A stretch of DNA of 64,000 nt from Pseudomonas sp. efr-133-TYG-5. Its GTDB lineage: Bacteria; Pseudomonadota; Gammaproteobacteria; Pseudomonadales; Pseudomonadaceae. The notes under the pieces are model-generated. The model made no database searches. It saw only the letters and a list, made by a program, of their open reading frames with translations, and was not told where the DNA came from. The position numbers and the translations under genes are program-made. How positions within the stretch are numbered: position 1 is the first letter of the stretch; each line of letters opens with the position of its first letter. Where the stretch lies: contig NZ_JARVSM010000001.1 in NCBI RefSeq assembly GCF_030209175.1, positions 682,001 through 746,000 of the forward strand, read 5' to 3'. Shown here one piece after another: positions 47,058-54,672 of this stretch.

Positions 47058-50000
47058 TCAGCCATCCTCTTCGATATCCAGCAACAGATTCTCCAGGGCT
47101 TCGCGATAGGCCCCGGGCTCCTGCCACAGGCCCCGCTGCTGCGCCTCGAGCATGCGCTCGGTCATGTCCCGCAGCGCGTGCGGGTTATGTTGGCGAACGA
47201 AATCGCGCGTCGCCGGGTCCAGCAGATAAGCGTCGGCCAGCAACGCGTACTGGTGATCGTCGATCAACTGCGTGGTGGCGTCGAAGGCGAACAGATTATC
47301 CACCGTCGCCGCCAGTTCGAAGGCGCCTTTATAGCCGTGGCGCTTGACCCCGTCGATCCATTTCGGGTTGGCCGCCCGGGAACGGATCACCCGGTTCAGC
47401 TCTTCCTTGAGGGTGCGGATTTTCGGCAGATCCGGCTGGCTATGGTCGCCGTGATAACTGGCAGCTGCGGTCCCGCGCAGGGTTTCCACGGCCGCGAGCA
47501 TGCCGCCCTGAAACTGGTAGTAGTCGTTGGAATCGAGCAGGTCGTGCTCGCGATTGTCCTGGTTTTGCAACACGGCCTGCACCTGGCTCAAGCGCTGGAC
47601 GAACTGCTCGCGGGCCGCGGTGCCTTCGTCCGCGCCGCCGTAGGCATAAGCGCCCCAGTTCAGGTAGACCTCGGCCAGATCCTCGCGGCTTTGCCACAGG
47701 CGACCGTCAATGGCGCCCTGCACGCCCGCGCCGTAAGCGCCGGGTTTCGCCCCGAAAATCCGCCACCCGGCCTGGCGTCGCGCCGTCTCGGCATCCAGCC
47801 CCGCCTGCAGCAAGGCTTCACGCTCGGCGCGGACCTTGGCGGCCAGCGGATTGAGATCGTCCGGCTCATCCAGTGCCGCCACGGCTTGCACAGCCGCATC
47901 GAACAGGCGGATCAGGTTGGCGAAGGCGTCGCGGAAGAACCCCGACACCCGCAGCGTCACGTCGACCCGCGGCCGGTCGAGCAGACTCAGCGGCAGAATC
48001 TCGAAGTCGTCGACGCGCTGACTGCCGGTGGCCCACACCGGGCGCACGCCCATCAGCGCCATGGCCTGGGCGATGTCATCGCCACCGGTGCGCATGGTCG
48101 CCGTGCCCCACACCGACAGGCCGAGCTGGCGCAGGTGGTCGCCGTGATCCTGCAAATGCCGTTCGAGAATCAGGTTGGCCGACTGGAAACCGATGCGCCA
48201 CGCCGTGGTCGTCGGCAGGTTGCGCACGTCCACCGAATAGAAATTGCGCCCGGTCGGCAGTACGTCGAGACGCCCGCGACTCGGCGCACCGCTCGGCCCG
48301 GCCGGAACGAAGCGGCCGCCGAGGGCATCGAGCAAGCCACGCATTTCCGCCGGGCCGCAGGCGTCCAGGCGTGGCGCGACGACTTCGCGCAGGTGGTCGA
48401 GGATCGCGCTGACTTCAGTCCAGCGCGGATCCTGCAGGAGAGAGGCTGCTGGCGGATGTGCTGAGTCCGCTGAATCAATCTCGACTGAAACAGCGTTTTC
48501 GCGAGCCGGCTCGTTCCCACAGGAAATGTGCAGTGCCTGCGCGATCAATTGGGTGGCGAACAGTTCGAGACGTTCGCGGCTGTCACCGGCGGTGCGCCAG
48601 ACCTCGTCGCTGACGTTTTGCAGCGGCGCCGGACGCGGGCCAAGCCACGGATCGGCCAACGCACAATCCAGCGGATCGAACCCCAGTTCAAACGCCTTGG
48701 CCAACGCGCGCAGCAGACTCGACTGCGCACCTTTACCGTCGCCACGCGGGATGCGCAGCAAGGCCAGCAGCGTATCGAGGCGCAAACGCCCGCTCGGCGA
48801 TTCGCCGAAGATGTGCAGGCCGTCGCGGATCTGCGACTCCTTCAAATCACACAGGTAAGTGTCGAGACGCGGCAGCCAGATCGCCGCGTCGGCGTCGCTG
48901 TCGAGGCCGGCATCGAGTTGCAACTCGCGGTCGATCTGCGTCTCGCGCACCAGTTGCAGGATGTCGCGCTGCAACTCCCGGGCGCGGCGCGGATCGAGCA
49001 GTTGCGCTTCGTAATATTCGTCGGCGAGCAGTTCCAGGTTGCGCAACGGGCCGTAGGTTTCGGCGCGGGTCAGCGGCGGCATCAGGTGATCGATGATCAC
49101 TGCCTGAGTGCGGCGCTTGGCCTGGGCGCCCTCGCCCGGATCGTTGACGATGAACGGATAGATATTCGGCAACGGCCCGAGCAGTGCATCCGGCCAGCAA
49201 TTCTCCGACAGCCCGACGCCCTTGCCCGGCAGCCATTCCAGGTTGCCGTGCTTGCCGACGTGGATCACGCCATGCGCGCCGTAGGTCTGGCGCAGCCAGA
49301 AATAGAACGCCAGGTAGGCGTGGGGCGGCACCAGGTCCGGGTCGTGATAGACCGCGCTCGGATCGACCTGATAACCGCGCGCCGGTTGAATACCGACAAA
49401 CGTCAGGCCCAAGCGCAGACCAGCGATCATCATCCGCCCGGCGCGGTACATCGGATCGTCCTGGGGCGCGCCCCAGCGCTCCAGCACCGCCGCACGATTG
49501 GCCGCAGGCAAGGCGTTGAACAGCGTCAGGTATTCGTCCAGCGCCAGGCTTTGCTGGCATGGGCGCTGATCGATGCTGTCGAGGTCGTTGCTGACGCCAC
49601 CGAGCAATCGCTGGATCAGCTCGGTGCCGCTGGCCGGCAGGTCCGCCGCGACCGGATAACCCTCGGCCTGCATCGCGCGCAGGATGTTCAGCGCCGCCGC
49701 CGGCGTGTCGAGGCCGACGCCGTTGCCAATGCGGCCGTCGCGGGTCGGGTAATTGGCGAGGATCAGCGCGATGCGTTTTTCAGCGTTCGGCACGCGCGCC
49801 AGATCGCTCCAGCGCCGCGCCAGTTCGGCGACGAAATCCATGCGTTCGGCAGCGGCGCGGTAGCAGACCACATCGGACTGACTGCGCTCGCTGCGCCAGG
49901 CCAGGTCCTTGAAGCTGATCGGCCGGCTGATGATGCGCCCGTCCAGTTCCGGCAAGGCAATGTGCATCGCCAGATCGCGCGGGCCCAGGCCCTGCTCGCT

Positions 50001-50906
50001 GGCGCGCCAGCCCGGCTCGTTGTCCTGGGCACAGATGGCCTGGATCACCGGGATATTGCGGCGAAACGGCCGCAGGTGCGGCGCTTCCGGGCTGGACTGG
50101 GCGAAGCCGGTGGTGTTGAGAATCACCGCGGCTTGGACCTCGTCCAACCAGTCCTCGACCACTGACAGGCAGCCGGGCTCTTTCAAGCTGGCGACGGCGA
50201 TCGGCAACGGATTGAGCCCCGCCGCCTGCAAGCGTTGGCAGAACACATCGATGAACGCAGTGTTCGCCGCTTGCAAATGCGAGCGATAAAACAACACCGC
50301 CGCCACCGGGCGCTCCGGCTGCCAATCGGCTTGCCAGTCGCTCAGGGCGGCGGTGTTTTTATCGGGGTGGTAGATCGCTGTGCGCGGCAACGCCTGCGGT
50401 TCGCCCCAGGCGTAATCGCGCGCCAGCCAGCGGTTGGCCAGGCAATGGAAGAAATCCAGCGCGTTGGCCATGCCGCCCTGACGCAGGAATTGCCAGAGCC
50501 GGTCGCGGTCTTCGGCAGCGACCGTGCTGAGGTCGCTGAGCTCCGGATCGGGGCGATCATCACCCGGCACCAGAATCACTTGCACGCCACGTTCGGATAG
50601 CTCGACCAGTCGTTCGACACCATAGCGCCAATACGCGATGCCGCCGTGCAGCGAGATCAGAATCACCTTGGCATGGCGCAACACCTCGTCGACATACAGA
50701 TCGACCGACGCGTGATTCTGCACCTGCATCGGGTTGGCCAGACGCAGGCTCGGGTAATCCTCGGGCAGCTGTTGCGCGGCTTCGGCGAGCAGCGCCAGGC
50801 TGGAATCGCCGCTGCACAGGATCACCAGCTCGGCGGGGGTTTGTCCAAGGTCGGCAATGTTGTCATCCGACACGAAACCGCCGGGCTGGGTCCTGAGCAG
50901 GTGCAT
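47058..50906 (-). CDS. cobN: Cobaltochelatase subunit CobN
   Basis: Large subunit of the aerobic cobaltochelatase, 1282 residues. It inserts Co2+ into hydrogenobyrinic acid a,c-diamide with ATP used by the AAA+ partners. CobN/BchH features include HVGKHGNLEWLPGKGVGLSENCWPD, YPFIVNDPGEGAQAKRR, GDDIAQAMALMGVRPVW and AYGAGVQGAIDGRLW. It starts 3 bases after the cobW stop (TAAGCCATG), so the two are coupled under the cobalamin riboswitch at 52095-52262. A stretch near residue 800 (CGNEPARENAV) is encoded by a REP-like sequence (48498-48523) and may be an insertion in a linker. Confidence 0.96.
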   Translation of the reverse strand: MHLLRTQPGGFVSDDNIADLGQTPAELVILCSGDSSLALLAEAAQQLPEDYPSLRLANPMQVQNHASVDLYVDEVLRHAKVILISLHGGIAYWRYGVERLVELSERGVQVILVPGDDRPDPELSDLSTVAAEDRDRLWQFLRQGGMANALDFFHCLANRWLARDYAWGEPQALPRTAIYHPDKNTAALSDWQADWQPERPVAAVLFYRSHLQAANTAFIDVFCQRLQAAGLNPLPIAVASLKEPGCLSVVEDWLDEVQAAVILNTTGFAQSSPEAPHLRPFRRNIPVIQAICAQDNEPGWRASEQGLGPRDLAMHIALPELDGRIISRPISFKDLAWRSERSQSDVVCYRAAAERMDFVAELARRWSDLARVPNAEKRIALILANYPTRDGRIGNGVGLDTPAAALNILRAMQAEGYPVAADLPASGTELIQRLLGGVSNDLDSIDQRPCQQSLALDEYLTLFNALPAANRAAVLERWGAPQDDPMYRAGRMMIAGLRLGLTFVGIQPARGYQVDPSAVYHDPDLVPPHAYLAFYFWLRQTYGAHGVIHVGKHGNLEWLPGKGVGLSENCWPDALLGPLPNIYPFIVNDPGEGAQAKRRTQAVIIDHLMPPLTRAETYGPLRNLELLADEYYEAQLLDPRRARELQRDILQLVRETQIDRELQLDAGLDSDADAAIWLPRLDTYLCDLKESQIRDGLHIFGESPSGRLRLDTLLALLRIPRGDGKGAQSSLLRALAKAFELGFDPLDCALADPWLGPRPAPLQNVSDEVWRTAGDSRERLELFATQLIAQALHISCGNEPARENAVSVEIDSADSAHPPAASLLQDPRWTEVSAILDHLREVVAPRLDACGPAEMRGLLDALGGRFVPAGPSGAPSRGRLDVLPTGRNFYSVDVRNLPTTTAWRIGFQSANLILERHLQDHGDHLRQLGLSVWGTATMRTGGDDIAQAMALMGVRPVWATGSQRVDDFEILPLSLLDRPRVDVTLRVSGFFRDAFANLIRLFDAAVQAVAALDEPDDLNPLAAKVRAEREALLQAGLDAETARRQAGWRIFGAKPGAYGAGVQGAIDGRLWQSREDLAEVYLNWGAYAYGGADEGTAAREQFVQRLSQVQAVLQNQDNREHDLLDSNDYYQFQGGMLAAVETLRGTAAASYHGDHSQPDLPKIRTLKEELNRVIRSRAANPKWIDGVKRHGYKGAFELAATVDNLFAFDATTQLIDDHQYALLADAYLLDPATRDFVRQHNPHALRDMTERMLEAQQRGLWQEPGAYREALENLLLDIEEDG
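48498..48523. repeat. REP arm inside the cobN coding sequence
   Basis: TTCGCGAGCCGGCTCGTTCC followed by CACAGG matches the REP arm of the intergenic REPINs (compare 12886-12911). It is in frame and translated as part of CobN. The flanking translation (AVSVEIDSADSAHPP) is low in complexity, as expected of a tolerated linker. Confidence 0.65.
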
Positions 50907-50909
50907 GGC

Positions 50910-51980
50910 TTAAACGCTGAGCGCGGCGCGCAGTTGCGCTTCGAGTTGGGCGGCGTCGAGCGCCTGGCCGATCAATACCAGACGGGTAACCCGCGCCTCA
51001 TCGGCGCCCCACTGGCGGTCGAAGTGCTTGTCGAAACGCGTGCCCACGCCCTGGATCAGCAGGCGCATCGGCTTGTTCGGAATCGCCGCGAAGCCCTTCA
51101 CACGCAGGATGCCGTGCTGCACAACCAGTTGCGTCAGCGCGTCGAGCAACAGGCTTTCGTCAGCCTGTGGCAGTTCGATGGAGATCGAATCGAAGGCGTC
51201 GTGATCGTGGTCATCGTGATCGTCATCACCGTCGTGGTGGTGATCGTGATGGCTGTGGCGGCTGTCAATGTGCTCTTCGGAACCGGCGCCGAGGCCGATC
51301 AGCACGTCCAGCGGCAACCGGCCGTTGCTGGCCTCGATGATTTTCACCGCCGGCGGCAGTTCTTCGGCGACTTCCAGGCGTACCCGGGCCAGGTCTTCGG
51401 CGCTGGTCTGGTCGGCTTTATTGAGGATCACCAGGTCGGCGCTGGCCAGTTGGTCGGCGAACAGCTCGTGCAGTGGCGATTCGTGATCCAGGTTCGGGTC
51501 GAGTTTGCGTTGTGCGTCGACCTGATCCGGGAACGCAGCGAACGTACCGGCAGCCACCGCCGGGCTGTCGACCACGGTAATCACCGCGTCAACCGTGCAG
51601 GCGCTGCGGATTTCCGGCCACTGGAAGGCTTGCACCAGCGGTTTCGGCAGGGCCAGGCCCGAGGTTTCGATAAGGATGTGGTCGAGGTCGCCGCGCCGGG
51701 CCACCAGTTCACGCATCACCGGAAAGAACTCTTCCTGCACCGTGCAGCACAGGCAGCCGTTGGCCAGTTCGTAGACGCGGCCAGTGGCTTCTTCTTCGGT
51801 GCAACCGATGCTGCACTGCTTGAGGATTTCGCCGTCGATGCCCAGCTCGCCGAACTCGTTGACGATCACCGCGATGCGGCGCCCCTGGGCGTTGTCGAGC
51901 ATGTGCCGCAGCAACGTGGTTTTACCCGAGCCGAGAAAACCGGTGACGATGGTGACGGGGAGTTTGGCCAGTGTTTTCAT
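50910..51980 (-). CDS. cobW: CobW-type GTPase metallochaperone
   Basis: G3E-family P-loop GTPase, 356 residues, thought to deliver cobalt to the CobN chelatase. Walker A GFLGSGKTT is at 14-22, the CxCC metal site GCLCC at 75-79, Walker B ILIETSGLALP and the base-specifying NKAD. A His/Asp-rich loop (HSHHDHHHDGDDDHDDHDHD, about 243-262) is a metal-binding feature of CobW. The C-terminal CobW_C domain contains ILRVKGFAAIPNKPM. The ATG at 51980 is the first gene start after a cobalamin riboswitch, so it is repressed when B12 is plentiful. Confidence 0.95.
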   Translation of the reverse strand: MKTLAKLPVTIVTGFLGSGKTTLLRHMLDNAQGRRIAVIVNEFGELGIDGEILKQCSIGCTEEEATGRVYELANGCLCCTVQEEFFPVMRELVARRGDLDHILIETSGLALPKPLVQAFQWPEIRSACTVDAVITVVDSPAVAAGTFAAFPDQVDAQRKLDPNLDHESPLHELFADQLASADLVILNKADQTSAEDLARVRLEVAEELPPAVKIIEASNGRLPLDVLIGLGAGSEEHIDSRHSHHDHHHDGDDDHDDHDHDAFDSISIELPQADESLLLDALTQLVVQHGILRVKGFAAIPNKPMRLLIQGVGTRFDKHFDRQWGADEARVTRLVLIGQALDAAQLEAQLRAALSV

Positions 51981-52094
51981 CGGATGCCCTTTGGCAAGGT
52001 GGCGGGCATACGGGACGAGAACCGGCCACGCAGACACGCGCCGGAAGCGTTCGCCACCGGATCACCCCGCCCGGTTGTAGTGAGAATCTGTCTC

Positions 52095-52262
52095 GAGGCA
52101 GGTCTCCTGGCTGACGGTGTTCGGGCCATGGGCCCGGCATTCGCTGCGCCTTCCCGCTGGCTCCTGGCAAGGAGTTGGCAGTGGCGTGGCAACGAACAGC
52201 ACCGTTCACAGTTGCGGGGGCAGCCGCGGCTTGAACCGCGTTCCCTTCTTAGCTTCGACAGC
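52095..52262 (-). ncRNA. Cobalamin (AdoCbl) riboswitch upstream of cobW
   Basis: Read on the minus strand the conserved elements come in order: AAGGGAA, GGCTGCCCCCGCAACTGTGA, GCCACTG, GGGAAGGCGCAGCGA and the B12 box GCCAGGAGACCTGCC. The B12 box ends near 52097, about 115 bases before the cobW start, leaving room for the expression platform. It should repress cobW-cobN when cobalamin is plentiful. Confidence 0.95.
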
Positions 52263-52500
52263 TGTCGAAGAACCTCGAAAGCGCAAGGCTACGCATGCAC
52301 GCCAGGCGGGTCAACGTTTGCGGCATTGTCGTTATAACGCCATCGAACTTTCATATATCAATCGCGAACAGTTCTCACTTAAAAATTAGTTGTAGGTTAT
52401 CTCTTACATACTATTCAACGCGATATTAAACCTGACATCGCGCACAGCCTCGGACTAGAGCGCTCGAACACTTCGTTTACATATCTTTACAAAAACCGAA

Positions 52501-52529
52501 TTGATAATTTAATACAAGATATGAACTAT
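52501..52529 (+). promoter_or_regulatory. Candidate sigma-70 promoter of the dioxygenase/ATP-grasp cassette
   Basis: TTGATA at 52501-52506 and AACTAT at 52524-52529 are separated by 17 bases in an AT-rich tract (52380-52600) that stands out from the GC-rich surroundings. The -10 match is moderate. No better promoter was found in the spacer. Confidence 0.35.
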
Positions 52530-52532
52530 GAA

Positions 52533-52553
52533 GATTCATAAGGACTATGAATC
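52533..52553. promoter_or_regulatory. Perfect inverted repeat in the cassette leader
   Basis: GATTCATA-N5-TATGAATC, two perfect 8-base arms, just downstream of the candidate promoter and 7 bases before the AAAGGA ribosome binding site. It could be an operator for a dimeric repressor or an RNA hairpin affecting translation. No regulator gene lies in the cassette. Confidence 0.5.
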
Positions 52554-52574
52554 ACACAAGAAAGGACTTCTTGC

Positions 52575-52643
52575 ATGCCTGATTATTATCAGTGTTTGAT
52601 CCTGTCTATTTCTGCCGTTCAGACTTGCGTGTCCGCAACATGA
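52575..52643 (+). CDS. 22-residue upstream ORF coupled to the dioxygenase gene
   Basis: It begins MPDYYQCLILS 8 bases after AAAGGA, the only good ribosome binding site in the leader. Its TGA overlaps the ATG of the dioxygenase ORF (ATGA at 52640-52643), the classic layout for translational coupling. The peptide is hydrophobic, with two Cys and no recognised family. Alternatively, the dioxygenase may start at a GTG at 52592 and this ORF may be fortuitous. Confidence 0.45.
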   Translation: MPDYYQCLILSISAVQTCVSAT

Positions 52644-53392
52644 GTGCCGGCAACGCATTGCGGCACTCCGACGATGCCGTACTGAAGGAACTTTCCCAAC
52701 TACTGGTTAATTGCCACTATGCACACAGTGAGCATTATCCGGCGGCCCAAGTTGCCCTGTTGGGGCGCGAAGAGTGCCGCGCATTCAACGCCACCTGGGA
52801 GCATCTGCACCGCGATGCCTACCTGAGCCCGGCGAACGGCATCCGCGAACGGCGCATCTGCAAGTTCGAATACCGGCAACGACAACGCCAGTGGACGCCG
52901 CTGCCAGACTGCCATTTTTTTCAGGCCCAGGCGCACAACCCGTTGCTGGGCGGCGTCCAGCGCACCTACAGCCGCAGCGAAGCGGCATTCATCGACTCCC
53001 CGGTCCTGCACGCACTGCTCGCCGCCGACCTGGCGCTGATGGACCTGACGCTCGGCCCGCGCGACTGGCTGGTGACCTGCCATCAGTTCCGCATCCTCTG
53101 CGATCAGGGCAATGCCGGCCAAGCCACCCCCGAAGGCCGCCATCGCGACGGCCACGATTTCGTCTTTCAGCACTTGATTCAACGCCAGCATGTCAGCGGC
53201 GGTGAAAGTCGAATATTCAATGACAATGGCGACTGTGTATTCCATGCAACTTTGAGCAACTACATGGAAACCGCCGTATTGAATGACCGAATACTTCTGC
53301 ACGAAGTTTCCCCATTGCAAACATCTGGCATTAATTCGGATCGCGGCAGCCGCGACATGTTGATTATCGACTTCGACCTGGCGGACTACTAA
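52640..53392 (+). CDS. Fe(II)/2-oxoglutarate dioxygenase, PF10014-like (amino acid hydroxylase)
   Basis: 250 residues. The iron facial triad is visible as His168-x-Asp170 in EGRHRDGHDFVFQHLI and His221 in LLHEVSPL. The 2-oxoglutarate Arg is probably Arg238 in SRDMLIIDF. The spacing and the HxDxxxFVFxHL...GGESRIF pattern match the 2OG-Fe_Oxy_2 family, which includes the free L-isoleucine 4-hydroxylases, so hydroxylation of a free aliphatic amino acid is plausible. The start is uncertain: ATG 52640 (coupled to the upstream ORF) or GTG 52592. Its stop overlaps the next start (TAATGA). First enzyme gene of the cassette. Confidence 0.82.
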   Translation: MSAGNALRHSDDAVLKELSQLLVNCHYAHSEHYPAAQVALLGREECRAFNATWEHLHRDAYLSPANGIRERRICKFEYRQRQRQWTPLPDCHFFQAQAHNPLLGGVQRTYSRSEAAFIDSPVLHALLAADLALMDLTLGPRDWLVTCHQFRILCDQGNAGQATPEGRHRDGHDFVFQHLIQRQHVSGGESRIFNDNGDCVFHATLSNYMETAVLNDRILLHEVSPLQTSGINSDRGSRDMLIIDFDLADY

Positions 53393-54672
53393 TGAACTAC
53401 TCGACGCATGCACTTTCAGTCAGTACACCCGGCGCGCATAACTTTATTATTGAGCAGTTCCAACAAGCCTGCGCACGCCGAACTTGCACTTTATCGTTGA
53501 CCGCCAACGAAAACATATTGTCCGAAACTGCGCGCACCCTCGGGCAGAACCGGCATTACGAGCGTTATCTGTTCAACGCCCAGGCCATCGACGGCCAGCG
53601 TTATGCCGCCGAATTCAACGGCATGCATGTCGAGCATTTCCCGGAAGTGGAAACCCTCAAGGCGCTGGCGACCCAGGCCGTGCAAGCGATGTTCAACGCG
53701 CCGTTCGTCGAGTACCGCGTGTTGTCCGGCGTGCATTGCACGCTGAGCGTGTTGACTGCCCTGACCGCACCGGGCGACACCATTGTGTCGCTGGCGCCCG
53801 CAAGCGGTGGGCATTTTGCAACCGGGCCGCTGGTGGAAAAAATCGGTCGGCACAGCGCATTTGTCAGCCTGACCGCGGACGGGCAAATCGACCTCGAGCA
53901 ATTCGCCCGCCTCCTGCAAGCGTTGGCAACCCGCCCCGCCGCCGTGCTGCTCGACCATGGCCTGACCACCCGGGCGATCGCGATCAAGCCATTGCGCGCC
54001 TTGCTCAACCGCCAGGGCCTCGAGCGCACCCTGATTATTTACGATGCCTCGCACACCCTGGGGTTGATTGCCGGGCAGGCCTTTCCCAACCCGCTCGATG
54101 ACGGCGCCGATATCCTTCAGGGCAACACGCACAAATCCCTCGCCGGCCCGCACCGCGCGCTGATCGTGGCGCGGCGTGCCGATCTGGCCGCACAGATCGA
54201 GCAAACGCTCAGCGCTGGCCTGATCTCGTCGCCCAACCTGCCCGGCCTGCTGCAATTGTTCGTCACCCTGGTGGAAACCCGGCATTACGGCCAGGCCTAC
54301 GCGCAACGCATGTGCGCCAATACCCGCCAGTTGCACGCTGCGCTGGCCGATCTGCCAGGCTGGACACTGCACCCCACCGACACGCACCTGCTCCTGCTCG
54401 AAGGCGAGCAGGCCCGGCAAGCCGCACAACAGCTCAATGAGCTGGGCATCCGGGTCAACAATAAACAGGTCAATGGCCGCGACTGTCTGCGCTTCGGCCT
54501 GCAGGAAATCACTCGCCTGGGGATCAGCAGCGAGGATCTCGATGCCCTGGCGCACATCATTCGCCATGTGCTGAGCGGCGTCGCCAACGGTGGCGACCGG
54601 ATCCGCCTGGCGCACATCTGCCAGCGCCTGAACCAGATCCACTACAGCTTCGACCAGGAGGCGTGCCAATGA
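53392..54672 (+). CDS. SHMT-like PLP-dependent enzyme
   Basis: 426 residues of fold-type I related to serine hydroxymethyltransferase: YDASHTLGLIAGQAFPNPL matches the DMAHxAGLxAxGxxPxP region, with Asp218 contacting the PLP nitrogen. GNTHKSLAGPHRAL holds the Schiff-base Lys248, in the place of TTTHKTLRGPRGG. It is not housekeeping GlyA: the N-terminal folate-contact region differs (LSLTANENILSET versus LIASEN) and the Arg-Gly pair after the lysine is altered. An aldol/retro-aldol or transaldol reaction on an amino acid is likely. Overlaps both neighbours, indicating one operon. Confidence 0.82.
   Translation: MNYSTHALSVSTPGAHNFIIEQFQQACARRTCTLSLTANENILSETARTLGQNRHYERYLFNAQAIDGQRYAAEFNGMHVEHFPEVETLKALATQAVQAMFNAPFVEYRVLSGVHCTLSVLTALTAPGDTIVSLAPASGGHFATGPLVEKIGRHSAFVSLTADGQIDLEQFARLLQALATRPAAVLLDHGLTTRAIAIKPLRALLNRQGLERTLIIYDASHTLGLIAGQAFPNPLDDGADILQGNTHKSLAGPHRALIVARRADLAAQIEQTLSAGLISSPNLPGLLQLFVTLVETRHYGQAYAQRMCANTRQLHAALADLPGWTLHPTDTHLLLLEGEQARQAAQQLNELGIRVNNKQVNGRDCLRFGLQEITRLGISSEDLDALAHIIRHVLSGVANGGDRIRLAHICQRLNQIHYSFDQEACQ

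Noticed and set aside
48528..50165. 545-codon plus-strand frame opposite cobN
   Set aside because: Antisense to conserved CobN motifs, with low-information sequence dominated by Arg, Gln and His; no independent start signal.
51185..51255. Repetitive GATCGTGATGGT-like tract that looked like a tandem repeat
   Set aside because: It encodes the His/Asp-rich metal-binding loop of CobW; the repetition follows from CAC/CAT/GAC codons.
52290..52500. Possible small RNA or toxin-antitoxin genes in the AT-rich spacer
   Set aside because: No ORF with a ribosome binding site and no terminator hairpin were found in this part; it is better explained as promoter DNA and the 5-prime end of the riboswitch transcript.
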